Shown: positions 1-9,534 of the stretch, piece after piece
How positions within the stretch are numbered: position 1 is the first letter of the stretch
Layout: each line of letters starts with the position of its first letter
Assembly: GCA_038373865.1 (NCBI GenBank)
Contig: JAXGGA010002937.1
Coordinates: 47,825 to 111,824, forward strand
Source: Uloborus plumipes
Taxonomy: Eukaryota > Arthropoda > Arachnida > Araneae > Uloboridae
Direction: 5' to 3'
Length of the DNA: 64,000 bases
Made by a program: the position numbers and the translations under genes
The notes under the pieces: generated by a model
Database searches by the model: none
Seen by the model: only the letters and a program-made list of their open reading frames with translations
What the model was told of the DNA's origin: nothing

Positions 1-109
1 TGCTGAAAGAATGCTTTTAGAGAGTAGCAAATGCGAAATATCAACGAAGAAAACGAAGAAACATGATCATTTTTTGAAACAAAAAAAAAATAATTTTTTT
101 TTGCCCATG

Positions 110-270
110 GTAAGAAAAAAATCGGCGTATAAGTGAAATATTGAACTTAAGAGCGACGAATAAACGAATGAAATTATCATTATTTTACTATGGAATGAGC
201 CGAGACCACTGAAAATCGTCGTATAAGTGAAAAAGGCGCATAAGTCAGCCAGTGCATAAGTGAGAGTTCA
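110..270 (-). mobile_element. Fragment of pogo/Tc1-like MITE (family of 40738-41295)
   Basis: Reverse-complement similarity to 40738-41295: both contain CACTTATACG/CGTATAAGTG motifs, a shared middle (around CATTCGTTTAT) and a GTGAGAGTTCA terminus. Only one end is kept here (near 270); the other end runs into AT-rich sequence. There is no coding content. Confidence 0.6.
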
Positions 271-327
271 GATAAAATGTTAAAAAAATATATATATGAG
301 TGATTCGCACTAAAAAATATGGAACAA

Positions 328-672
328 CACTAAGAAAACGATGTGTTATTACAGTATAATACAGCTAATTTCACAGTAATTTTACAATATTAAACTGTAA
401 AATTGCTATTTAACAGTAATAAACTGTAAAATGACTAGTTTCGCAGCTTATTGCAGTGCATTTAACAGTTTTAAACTGGAACCTCTGCTACCAGTATTTT
501 ACTGTTGTTTTTACAGTATAATACAGCTAATTTTATGGTAAAATTGCTAATTTTACAGTAATAAACTGTAAAATAGCTAGTTTTACAGTTTATTACTATG
601 CGTTTACTGTTTTAGACAAGAACCTCTGCTGCCAGTATCATACAGCAAAAACAACAGCTTTTTTTTGCAGTG
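328..672. mobile_element. Mariner-type MITE with ACAG/CTGT palindromes (family A)
   Basis: It begins CACTAAGAAAACGATG and ends TTTTTTTGCAGTG, matching the CACTGCAAAAAA termini of other copies at 17252, 36081, 53556 and 61854. The interior is a chain of short palindromes of the type TTTTACAGT-N5-ACTGTAAAA. No TA duplication is preserved here. It is non-coding. Confidence 0.7.
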
Positions 673-1056
673 AAGATAAATTTATAATTTCTTTACTATA
701 TCTTTCGACACTAAATACAATTTTTAGACAGCGGGGTTCTTTTTTTCATCAATTGCCGGCACTTTAAATAAAATGAAGAATAAATCATGGAATTTGCGTA
801 AGAAATATGAAAATTCTTACGTGGTAATAGAAAAACAGGCAAGAGAAATAATATATAAAATATATAATTTTTATTTATTTATTTATTTATTTATTTAATT
901 TTGGTACTTTAAAGAAAAAAAAAACTCATTCTAGGGGATCCATAATCTTAATCTGTTAAAAAGTGCAAAATGAGTAAAAATAACTGAAATCGCAGGGTCA
1001 GTAACAACATTTTAATTCAAACAGAAAACTCTTTGTAAGCACAAAATAAAGAACAA
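673..1056. other. AT-rich spacer with (TTTA)n
   Basis: No gene is seen. A TTTA microsatellite lies near 868-897; the rest is AT-rich and unassigned. Confidence 0.6.
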
Positions 1057-1275
1057 GACAAGAAGTTCTGTCAGGAACTAAACGAGCCTACTTTTCCGTG
1101 CGTCGACATCGGTATTCTAGCATCTGATCAATATTTTCTTAATTATATGAGACTAAAAATTATGTCAGACATATCTTTTAAGCCCTTAAAGCCGATTTCT
1201 AAAAACAAAATATACCTCTCTCATCAGATGAAATAGACACGTAAAAGTAAATAAACGAATAAATAAAGTTGTAGC
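1057..1275. repeat. Dispersed repeat, copy 1 (partner 28295-28530)
   Basis: Shares a run of matches with 28295-28530, including AACTAAACGAGC, TTCTAGCATCTGA and AAATAGA followed by A/T-rich (AAT)n-like sequence. Both copies are non-coding and neither shows clear ends, so the class is unknown. Confidence 0.55.
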
Positions 1276-1648
1276 ACCTTTTGGAGACTACAACTCTTAT
1301 AGTTTTCCCGTAGAAAATTCTTCAATCGTTAAAAAAAAATTAAAAACAGAAAGCTCATCAAAACACATTTTATTAAAAAAAATACTCGTCCGTTAATATA
1401 ATGTCTCGAATTTCACTTTTAAATCCGTTGCCAGTTGTAAAACATAAATAAATAATAAAAAGTCTCGTGAGTAAATAACTTTTCTTAGAAAAAAAATCGT
1501 CTGCCAAAATTAAAATAATAATAATAAATAAATAAAATAAACAAATAAATAAATAAATAAAACTGTATGTGCAGTCAGTAAATGTTTCCCCAGCCTGCAT
1601 TACTGCTATGTTTGCTGAGTCAGAGTTAGAGTAAAGGATTCAGAGCCA
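1276..1648. other. AT-rich spacer with (AATA)n
   Basis: Low-complexity AAT/AATA runs occupy about 1515-1562. Reading frames here are short and dominated by Ile/Leu/Phe from simple sequence, so no gene is called. Confidence 0.6.
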
Positions 1649-1650
1649 AA

Positions 1651-1930
1651 GCTCTAAAATTCTAAGCGAAGAAATCTGCCATTTTTTCCGAAACTGAATT
1701 TCTGCCATGGTTTCGGAGTCGGAGGTAAGTATTCGATATCAGCGTCAAGTGGGGGCGTCGAAGTCAAAAAGTTGAAGTCGTCAGTTAAAAGCTCTAAAAT
1801 TGCAACAGTAAAGAGTCGGTCATTTTTTCCGAGCCAGCATTTCTTCAATGGTTGCGGAGTCGGAGTCGAGAATTCAATGTTGGTGTCGGAATCGAAGTAC
1901 TTAAAACAGCTTATTTCGAAAAAATATTTT
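1651..1930. repeat. Two-copy tandem repeat, 140-bp period
   Basis: GCTCTAAAAT starts a unit at 1651 and again at 1791. Each unit contains CATTTTTTCCGA and ends in GCGGAGTCGGAG-like sequence. The units are diverged but collinear. Confidence 0.75.
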
Positions 1931-2049
1931 CCATACATTCTTCACCAAGAGCATTTTACAGCAAAATTTTTTGGAAGGAAATCCGCCTTTAAGTTCAGAA
2001 TGTACATTAAGCTTAAAATTCCTCGTAAGCACTAATGTTAAGTTTTTTG

Positions 2050-2665
2050 AATGCTTCAAAATTGAAAGAAAAATTGTTCAAATTAAAAAGTGAAAATACG
2101 GGCATGAGGTGTCCTCGCCAAGATCTTTCGAACAAAAAAAAGTTTATTCAATTTGCACTGTTCACTCAAAAGTTATTAGATGGAGGCAGGTTGTTTAAAC
2201 GGTTCAATGTTGAACGAAAAATTGTTCGAACTGAAAATTTAAATACGGGAATGAAGTATCCTTTATGAGATCTTTCGAACAAAAAAAAGTTTGTTCAAAT
2301 CAGACAGTGCACTAAAAAGTTAGTATCGCGGGACAGGTTGTTTGAACGGCTCAAAGTTGATCGAAAAAAGGTTCAAATCAAAAATTGAAATATGAGAATG
2401 AGGTGTCCTCGCCGAGATCTTTCGAACAAAAATAGTTTGTTCAAATCGGACTTTTTATTCAAAAGTTATTAAGAGGGACAGACAGACAGACAAACACACA
2501 AATTCCCCATGTCAAAACCCTGCTTTCCAATTTTTAATTTTTCGATACTTAAATTTTTATTCCTTTTTGACTTTTTTTATTGGACTTGGTAATATTTTTA
2601 AGATGCATTGTCACTTTTAATGTTTTTCTCGTCTTTTTTTTTTTTTTAACGAGAAAGTAAGCTAA
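2050..2665. repeat. 147-bp tandem array with (GACA)n tail
   Basis: GATCTTTCGAAC recurs at 2122, 2269 and 2416, an exact 147-bp period, with TTCAAATCGGA-like and AAAAGTTATTA segments in each unit. The array runs into (GACA)n at about 2477-2492 and ends near an AACGAGAAAGTAA segment. The layout (units of ~145 bp, then GACA, then a GAAAGT end) is the same as the unrelated-sequence arrays at 46850 and 52530. Short open frames inside are by-products of the repeat. Confidence 0.75.
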
Positions 2666-2669
2666 AAGA

Positions 2670-3130
2670 AAAGGTATATATGGAAGTATACACACAGGAG
2701 CGGAGTGAACCAACTAAAAGCTCTTGCTTTTCACCAGATTGTCAGTCCTAGTATAGTATTTAAGACTTCCATTTAAGTCTTTACGAATTGTTTGACTAGG
2801 ATTGGCATTGTATTTCCGATACATACACTTGTTCAGTCGATTTCCGTATTGCTATTTAAAATACGAAACTAGTTCGGAGAATCATCTCGCTTAAACTAGA
2901 CTATTGTTTTGTAAATCTCCAGTAAGTTATTTTTTACAGCGGTGGAAGGCTGTTAAATGAATCGGTGATTAATTGAATCAGCTGCTTTGTTAAATTAGAG
3001 CTGTTTAGAACAAACGTGATTCCTAAAAGAGGCGGCCATTGTAGTGAACTGGTAAAGGAAATAATTTAATAAAATTTATTCCTGGATATTTTGTTGTTAA
3101 ATTAATATTTACTAGCACATTTCGCCAGCC
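2670..3130. other. Unassigned spacer
   Basis: Nothing recognisable was found; moderately AT-rich, no long frame and no repeat partner noticed in the window. Confidence 0.5.
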
Positions 3131-3300
3131 ACTAGGATTGTCCAGTGGTCTGAGAAGTCTGGCAGGATAGGGAGGTTTCGAGTTCAAATCCCGGCTCGGG
3201 GGGTGGATATACTGTCTCTCTCCTGTCCCATCTTCTGATTAAATTTCTCTCACCTAGCCCTTTTATACAATCTTCCGTCCAACATGTGATCTTAGCCCAT
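3131..3300 (+). mobile_element. tRNA-derived SINE-like element
   Basis: The order matches a pol III tRNA head: an A-box-like segment (GTCCAGTGGTCTGAG) followed about 30 bases later by a B-box-like segment (TTCGAGTTCAAATCC) and CCGGCTCGG. The acceptor stem does not pair convincingly, so this is read as a SINE head and not a working tRNA. The body and 3' end are not well defined. Confidence 0.55.
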
Positions 3301-3767
3301 AATATTTTTGCGCATACCTTTTCATTCACTCAGTGAATTTGCCTTTATTTTTTTATTTATTTTTATTTTTATTATTATGTTTGTTTCGTATTATCATCTT
3401 TTCATATCTCTGTGTTTTGTATGTCCTTTGTCTTGTTGTTTTTGTATTGTATCTTGTTATTTGTCTTTTACTTGTTTCATTGTATGTAATGTTTTGTTGT
3501 CTTGAATAAATTTGGACAACCGACCCCGACTGCCGACTTACGAAAAGAAAGTCATTCCACGGCCGTCGGTAGGTGCACTCTCTCCTGTCCTTGTCATTTC
3601 TTTGTGTGGATGTGTTGCTGTGCTGTGAATAGTTGCCTACCCTACAAACGGGTCCTTGTGTGGCATGTGTGTACAATGCAAGTTGGACTTCAAACCAAAT
3701 GACGATGCAGTTGGAAAAGTGCGGCAGCGCACTCCGAATTGACAACCTAGCTGTCACGAGACAACAA
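3301..3767. other. Unassigned spacer, T-rich then mixed
   Basis: 3345-3500 is T-rich low complexity. 3500-3767 has higher GC but no recognisable protein; overlapping frames on both strands translate to unrelated, compositionally odd peptides. It may be SINE or other repeat body. Confidence 0.4.
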
Positions 3768-4149
3768 TGAATGCTAATTTTACGGTATTATGCAGCTAAT
3801 TTTATTGTAATAAACTGTAAAAAATGCTAATTTTACAGTACTAAACTGTAAAATCGTCAATTTTAGTTATTTAAAGTTTCAAAGCACTTTTACAGTTACA
3901 TTTAAACAAAAAAAGCTAATTTACAGCTTATTACCCTGCATTTTGCGGTTTAAAACTGAAACCTCTGCTACCAGTTATATACTGTTGTTTTGACAGTATA
4001 ACACAGCAAAATTTTACGGCAATAAACTGTAAAATTTCTAACTTTACAGGAAGAAACTGTTGAATTATTACTGTGCATTTTACAGTTTTAAATTGGAACC
4101 TCGGCTGCCAGTATCATACTTTAAAAACAACAGTTCCTTTTTTGCAGTG
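3768..4149. mobile_element. Mariner-type MITE, family A, left-truncated
   Basis: GCTAATTTTAC / AAACTGTAAAAT units followed by the family right end (CAACAGTTCC, TTTTTTGCAGTG) at 4149. The left terminus is missing or degraded. Confidence 0.7.
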
Positions 4150-5024
4150 CTGCAATTACCACATCCCAAAATAATAATAGTAAATAATGAAAACTTGACT
4201 TTTTTTTCAAATTATCCGAAATTGAAAAAAAAAATCGTTGGAGCAATTTGTAAGTGCATAAGAAATAAGCTTTTTTTTTTTATTCGGAGGGGAGGGGGTT
4301 CAGCAAAGTTGGTAAGTATTCCAATGCAATTCCGCGATTCCCAGAACTCTGAAAACCTCTTGCGAAGCTCATTTGCGAAAAAGCACCTTTTTTATTTATT
4401 TTTCGCTAAAGATTATAGGTTATTAGTGAGAATTCGCTATTCAGCACTCTAATTTGCCGAGAGAGAGACTTTCCGCTTGTGTGATTACCAGGAAAGAAGA
4501 AGGTCAAATTTATATGCAAGCATCGCAACGCCGCGCAGAGACGCCCACTCGTCTAAAAGACGCTTGTGTGGTGCAAGTCGTGCTATGCAACGTGGACGAT
4601 GGCGCCAAAAGTTCGAACCTTATCCACACATTTTGTGTGTCTGATTACTTCATTCCCCCCTTCCAGTCTGTGAGCTTATATTTTACTAATGAGCCCCTAC
4701 AAAAACTGGACTCTGAATCCTCTTTCGTTGCGGCGCAGAAGGACATTATGTGATCAATCATTCGCAAAAGAATAGTTGTCACTTGACGCGGTTCCTAACA
4801 GAAAAACCGATCCGCGTATTTTCCCGCCCAAATAACAGGGAGGAGATCCTCACGAGTTCCATATCCTCAATTCCTTTAGCTAGACAAAAAGACACAGCAG
4901 TTCTAAAATCTTAGCAGAAATGAGTTTTTATCTTTTTTCTTTTTAATGAGCATTTTGCCGACTAGTGGTCTTCTCGGATACGATGACTCACACAAACGTT
5001 GAATCTTTTTCCTAACCTTCGGGT
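4150..5024. other. Unassigned region with one 99-codon frame
   Basis: A 99-codon plus-strand frame (4454-4753) lies in a stretch of somewhat higher GC. Its translation matches no family I know, shows no domain signature, and its start lies within AGAGAGAGA simple sequence. I do not call a gene. 4930-4950 is T-rich. Confidence 0.4.
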
Positions 5025-5640
5025 CAGGGCCGTAACCAGACCATAGTTTCGGGGAGGGCTTTAGCAAAACTATCTCTCGTGAAATCTATAAAGTCAATAA
5101 AATTTGATTTCACGTTTTAGGTTCTGTGAATTTTTGTTACAGCAGATGTTAAAAGGGTATAAACATGAAAAATGTAAAACAAATGACTCACCTTTTCAAT
5201 GATGAAAAAGAAAAAAGTCTGGATAGGTGAGTTATCTCATCTACACGCATTCTAAGGAGTACTTTTGAAATTTCTATCTTACGGGGGGGGGGCACTTTTA
5301 AATGTGTTTAAAAAAAAGAGTTCGGATGTTACAAATTTGAAAAATTTTGGTGTTTTTTTAGTGGCATTAAAAATTCGTAGGTAAAGGCGTATTGTTAAGA
5401 AATTATGTTTGCAAAATTACAATGAAAATAAAATACTGCAGAAAAATCACTTAATTTGTATAATTATTCACTAATGTCAATTTTATTTTTCAAATACAGT
5501 TTCAAATTAAATAAAAAAAATTAAAATTAAATATAAAATTAATTTTTTCAAGGAGAAACTATGGAAAGCATTTTTGTAATAATTTTAAAAGTTTGGAAGG
5601 AATATGAACCCTAAAACCCGGTCCCTTAAATACAGCCCTG
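5025..5640. mobile_element. Probable hAT-type MITE
   Basis: Ends CAGGGCCGTAACC and, inverted, CAGGGCTGTA at 5640, the CAG-type ends of other hAT MITEs in the window. Flanking octamers CTTCGGGT and CTTAATTT match only in part, so the TSD has decayed. No coding sequence. Confidence 0.5.
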
Positions 5641-6037
5641 CTTAATTTTGACATCTTGAATTCAAACGACTTTTTTCACAATCACGTGTTGCGTTAGGAC
5701 CCTACACGTTGAGTTTCGTGTAGCTACAAATGACTTCGGTCCCCGCAGACTCGACTTAATAACATTTGGCCTTCTCGATTGACCCATTTATGCACAAGTT
5801 TTTTTAACATTTTTTTTTTTTTCAATTTTTATCTGCTTAAAACTCTTACTTGGAATGGTTTTCATGCATTTTAGGCATAAAATAGATCGCCGTTGCCAAA
5901 TTTATTAAGTTATTTAACGTCCTGTTTAAGGGACACTGGGCAGATATGTGAGCAAAATACGACCTTACTTGACTTTACTTTTGCATAGTAACATTACAGA
6001 ATGCATTTGTGATAAATTTAAGCAAATCTTTTTAAAA
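5641..6037. other. Unassigned spacer with a short repeat
   Basis: CCCATTTATGCACAAG plus flanks at 5784-5850 recurs at 45069-45135, so at least this part is an interspersed repeat. The rest is unassigned. Confidence 0.5.
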
Positions 6038-7740
6038 TAGGGTGAGTTCTGGTAAGTGCGTACCCTTTTTTTCAAAGTTCATGTTCTCAAGGATGCTGCT
6101 CTGTTGAAAAATCTTGTACACTCACAATTTTTTTTTTTAGTTTTCTTTCCAGATCTTTTACTAAGATTTTCAAGCATATAATATGTCAAATAAACCATAA
6201 GCATTGGTTTTGGGATCTGGTTTATGACACCTATTCTAAGGTACGCACTTTCCCTACCTAGCGGGGTAAGTGCGTCCACCTTAAATTATGTGAATATGAG
6301 CAGGAAAAAACTTCTAGCACATATTAAATATGTTAGGTAGTTGCCTTGGGATAATTCCCAATACTAGAAATCAGCACTTGCTTGCATAGATAAAACGCAA
6401 TCAGCGATATCCCACGTGTATTTCGAACAACTGTGATTTGAAGATTGAGATAGTTGTGTCTGTGATTCTTCTTCTGTCCTTTTAATAAGACCACGTGAGC
6501 AAATGTAAGTTGTTTTTATTTAGTAATAATCACTTATAGTCTACATAGTTTATTTTGGGTTAATACATTAATCAGTCTTTGTTTAAGCCAGGGTTCGCAC
6601 TTACCCCTTCTTAAATGTAAGATGAGACATGTGCGTCCAATAGCGTTGTTGTAAGTGCATACCCCTGTGATTTTCTCTTAATTCTATTTGTATGGTCGAT
6701 CGTTAGGTGACCTGAGTGAACAATTCGTTTTTTTTTTTTTTTTTGAATAAATACGGTTTTAAAATATTTTTCTTATTAGAATCAGCAGCAGTAAGAAAAA
6801 ACACAAAATAAAGAGCAAAAAAAAAAAAAAAGAAGAAAATAATTGATAATGATATGATACTTGTACTTTTTTTTTTCTTGTACATTGAAATAGTTTTTCA
6901 CAAGGTGTTCTTAATTTTCTTAAATATAATTTATTCATTACTCCACCTTCGTTTTTTGAATCAGTTGGTTCCTTATTTAGTGTTTCACTTAATTTCATTG
7001 CTTCATTTGTTATTCTGGTTTAAATTAAGTATAGCTTATGATCGCTATTTTCAACGAAAAATTTACTGATATCTAAAAGCCAGTATATTTCAGAGGTAAT
7101 GAATAAAATTGAAATCTTATGCCGCATTCAATGTAAATATAAATACTTGATGCAAATGACATAGGATTTATAATCGGCTTATAAAATAGTTATAAGCAAA
7201 ATTAAAGGTGAATTACGAGAGTCGGATTTTCCGCGTAATGGTACACACTTGCCTCATCATAATGGTACGCACTTGCTCCGCATAATAGTAAGCATATGCC
7301 TCATGATAGTGGTACGCACTTGCCCCATCATAATGGTACGCACTTACCCCCACCTTACTTTAAGGAAAGGGAAAGTGCGTACCGTCATATAAACAAACTT
7401 TAGTTAGAGTATTTGATCAAAATACCCCATGTATGTTATTAGTAGCTATTACTCAAAAGAAACAACTTGCATTTCTTGACTTCAATTGCTTGGTATGACT
7501 ACAAGAGAAACGGAAACAAAACCTTCTCAATCTTTACTTTAGAGTTTTTTTGAAGACATTTAAGTTGTCTCTGATTGTGTTTCGTCTATTGAATCCAGGC
7601 CTGAATTCTACCTATTGAAATTATCATTAGACAGTTATGTAACATAGTCGATATGTTGCAGAAGCCATTTCAGGACAGTGTTCATATAATTCCCAGTGGA
7701 CGCACTTGCCCCGTGGACGCACTTACCAGAACTCACCCTA
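6038..7740. mobile_element. 1.7-kb TIR element with GTGCGTACC motif clusters
   Basis: The ends are long inverted repeats: TAGGGTGAGTTCTGG plus TAAGTGCGT at 6038 and the same inverted at 7740 (about 27 bp). Inside, GTGCGTACC / GGTACGCAC / GTGGACGCAC motifs recur at 6053, 6240, 6269, 6600-6660, 7236-7383 and 7696-7724, on both strands. Flanking sequences give no clean TSD. No transposase is recognisable; a minus-strand frame near 6998 is short and unplaced. Probably non-autonomous or decayed; superfamily undetermined. Confidence 0.65.
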
Positions 7741-8804
7741 GTTTTATTTTATGAAAAATAAGTTCGCAAAAAAACCCTTACTTTCTGTGGCTACCCATGC
7801 TGGATCGTTGCTTAACTGATTTATCTAAAAATAGCTGACAATAAATAAACTCTGATGTCCAACTAGTGGTTCTATCTGGTTTTCTCAAGAAGAAAGACTA
7901 TTTAACTTGTGAAAAGCAGCTTTATCTAAAATGATATACCCATTACTGGTTTTTGCATGCAGTAACTAAGAAGCGTCCCATTTTTAGGCTACTGGACATA
8001 GAAGGGTTAATACACAATCATTTTGACGAAAACAGCGTTTAACGCGATAATAAATTAGTAGAGCTTATTCTTTGTCTTTCCCTTTTAATTCACTTGTAAA
8101 ACAAAAAAAGTAAGGGAATTTGGTTTCGTAGCCGCTCTCTTAATTTTGTGTAATATTGTATATGAGTATCTTGGCGTGTTTTAATCCAGTTTTCAGGGTC
8201 CAATCAAAAAAAAAAAAAAACATATATGAAAAAAGCTTTTTAAGTTTAAAGACTATTTCTATAGCTGATAGAAATAGTCTTGTCTGATTCGTACTAAAAT
8301 GTGCAAAATAAAATAAATATATGATTTCTTGATGACAACAGTTAAAAATTTCAGTTAACCTAATTATATCTTTATATGTTGATTGATTCTAAAGCCACAA
8401 ATGAAATTTAAATTGAAAAATTGAGAGACGAAATGTATACCTGATATGTATACCGCCTATTTCTTCTCTCAATTTTTTTATTTAAATATATTTTAAATAA
8501 TATATTTTTTTCCACTGAAAAAATATGAGTATTCAGTTATAATTTGTAAAAAATTGCCAATCTTAATGAAAGTTCTGAACATGCATGATGCATCTTCATT
8601 TTTGAAAAGTTCTACCTCTTTTAACTCGTAATGAAGACCTTCTTCTGTGGGACGGAGAGGCGGTCATTACATAGAGCGACGACTGTATTCGTTTATTTAA
8701 TATTCGTTCGGTTCATGCTTTCTCACTACCAATCAATTTTTCACAAATGCATACGTTATTTTAATTGCACACGATATGATCGAACCCCGGACAGCAAGCT
8801 TACC
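7741..8804. other. Unassigned region with small inverted repeats
   Basis: No gene is seen. Hairpin 8249-8281 has 14-bp perfect arms (AAGACTATTTCTAT) and a 5-base loop. 8406-8487 has imperfect TIR-like arms (ATTTAAATTGAAAAATTGAG) and may be a tiny MITE. Around 8770-8800, continuing after 9111, there is minus-strand SINE-like sequence (GGGGTTCGATC). Confidence 0.5.
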
Positions 8805-9103
8805 CAGGGGCGCCCGAACTAAAATTTTTAGGAGGGGGAAAATTATCAATTTGCCGAATGAAGTTCCAATTTTACCGAAATATAAAATACAAGTATGCAC
8901 ACAGGTCATACATGCACAACATTTGGTGAGAAAAAACATCAGGCACCTTTTAAAAAACAATTCCTAAAAACTAAAATGAACAAATAATCTAAATGTTGCA
9001 ATTTGTTGTCTTCAAATTGCCGAATCGACAGGAAAATGTGCCGAATATAGAAATTATTGGGAGGTGACACAACCTCCCGTGACCTCCCATTCGGGCGGTT
9101 CTG
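8805..9103. mobile_element. hAT MITE with exact 8-bp TSD
   Basis: CAGGGGCGCCCGAA at the left and TTCGGGCGGTTCTG at the right form TIRs, flanked by the identical octamer AGCTTACC (8797-8804 and 9104-9111). At 299 bp it has no transposase. It interrupts what looks like a minus-strand tRNA-like SINE head. Confidence 0.85.
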
Positions 9104-9111
9104 AGCTTACC

Positions 9112-9534
9112 GCGTCAAAGCAAGATGGAAGCGGAAGTGTCGTACATTACGCCAGGCTGAATTTAACCCGGCAACCGGAAGCAAAGTGTGAAATTGATGA
9201 CAGAGGAAGTAAGAAGAGAAATATTCGTTACTTAATAATGAAAAAAGAAGCGACCTTCAACTACTGTCGAGTGAGAAAAAATAGCAAACGTGATTGCTCA
9301 AAAAGAAAAAAAAATCAATACCTCATCATCTCTGATTTTCATAAAACATTTAGACAACTTACTTTTCGACATTATAAATTCAGATATAATTTTCTAAAAG
9401 CAATCATTCTTAATAAGTGAGAAAATAGTTTCATTAAAATTCGTTACAAATCTTTTTTTTTTTTTTTTTTATAAGCCCGGCAGTGCTTTAAAATTCTGTA
9501 ACGCAAGTTCAATGGGAGCAGCAGAGCTATGTAG
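9112..9534. other. Spacer
   Basis: Continuation of the sequence interrupted by the 8805-9103 MITE, then A/T-rich DNA with a T-run near 9452-9470. A frame crossing the MITE boundary is not called. Confidence 0.4.

Noticed and set aside
3353..3757. 134-codon minus-strand frame as a gene
   Set aside because: Ends in an Asn/Lys run from simple sequence and overlaps opposite frames of similar length; no recognisable domain.
4454..4753. 99-codon frame as a gene
   Set aside because: No known family, no domain, no splice or promoter support.
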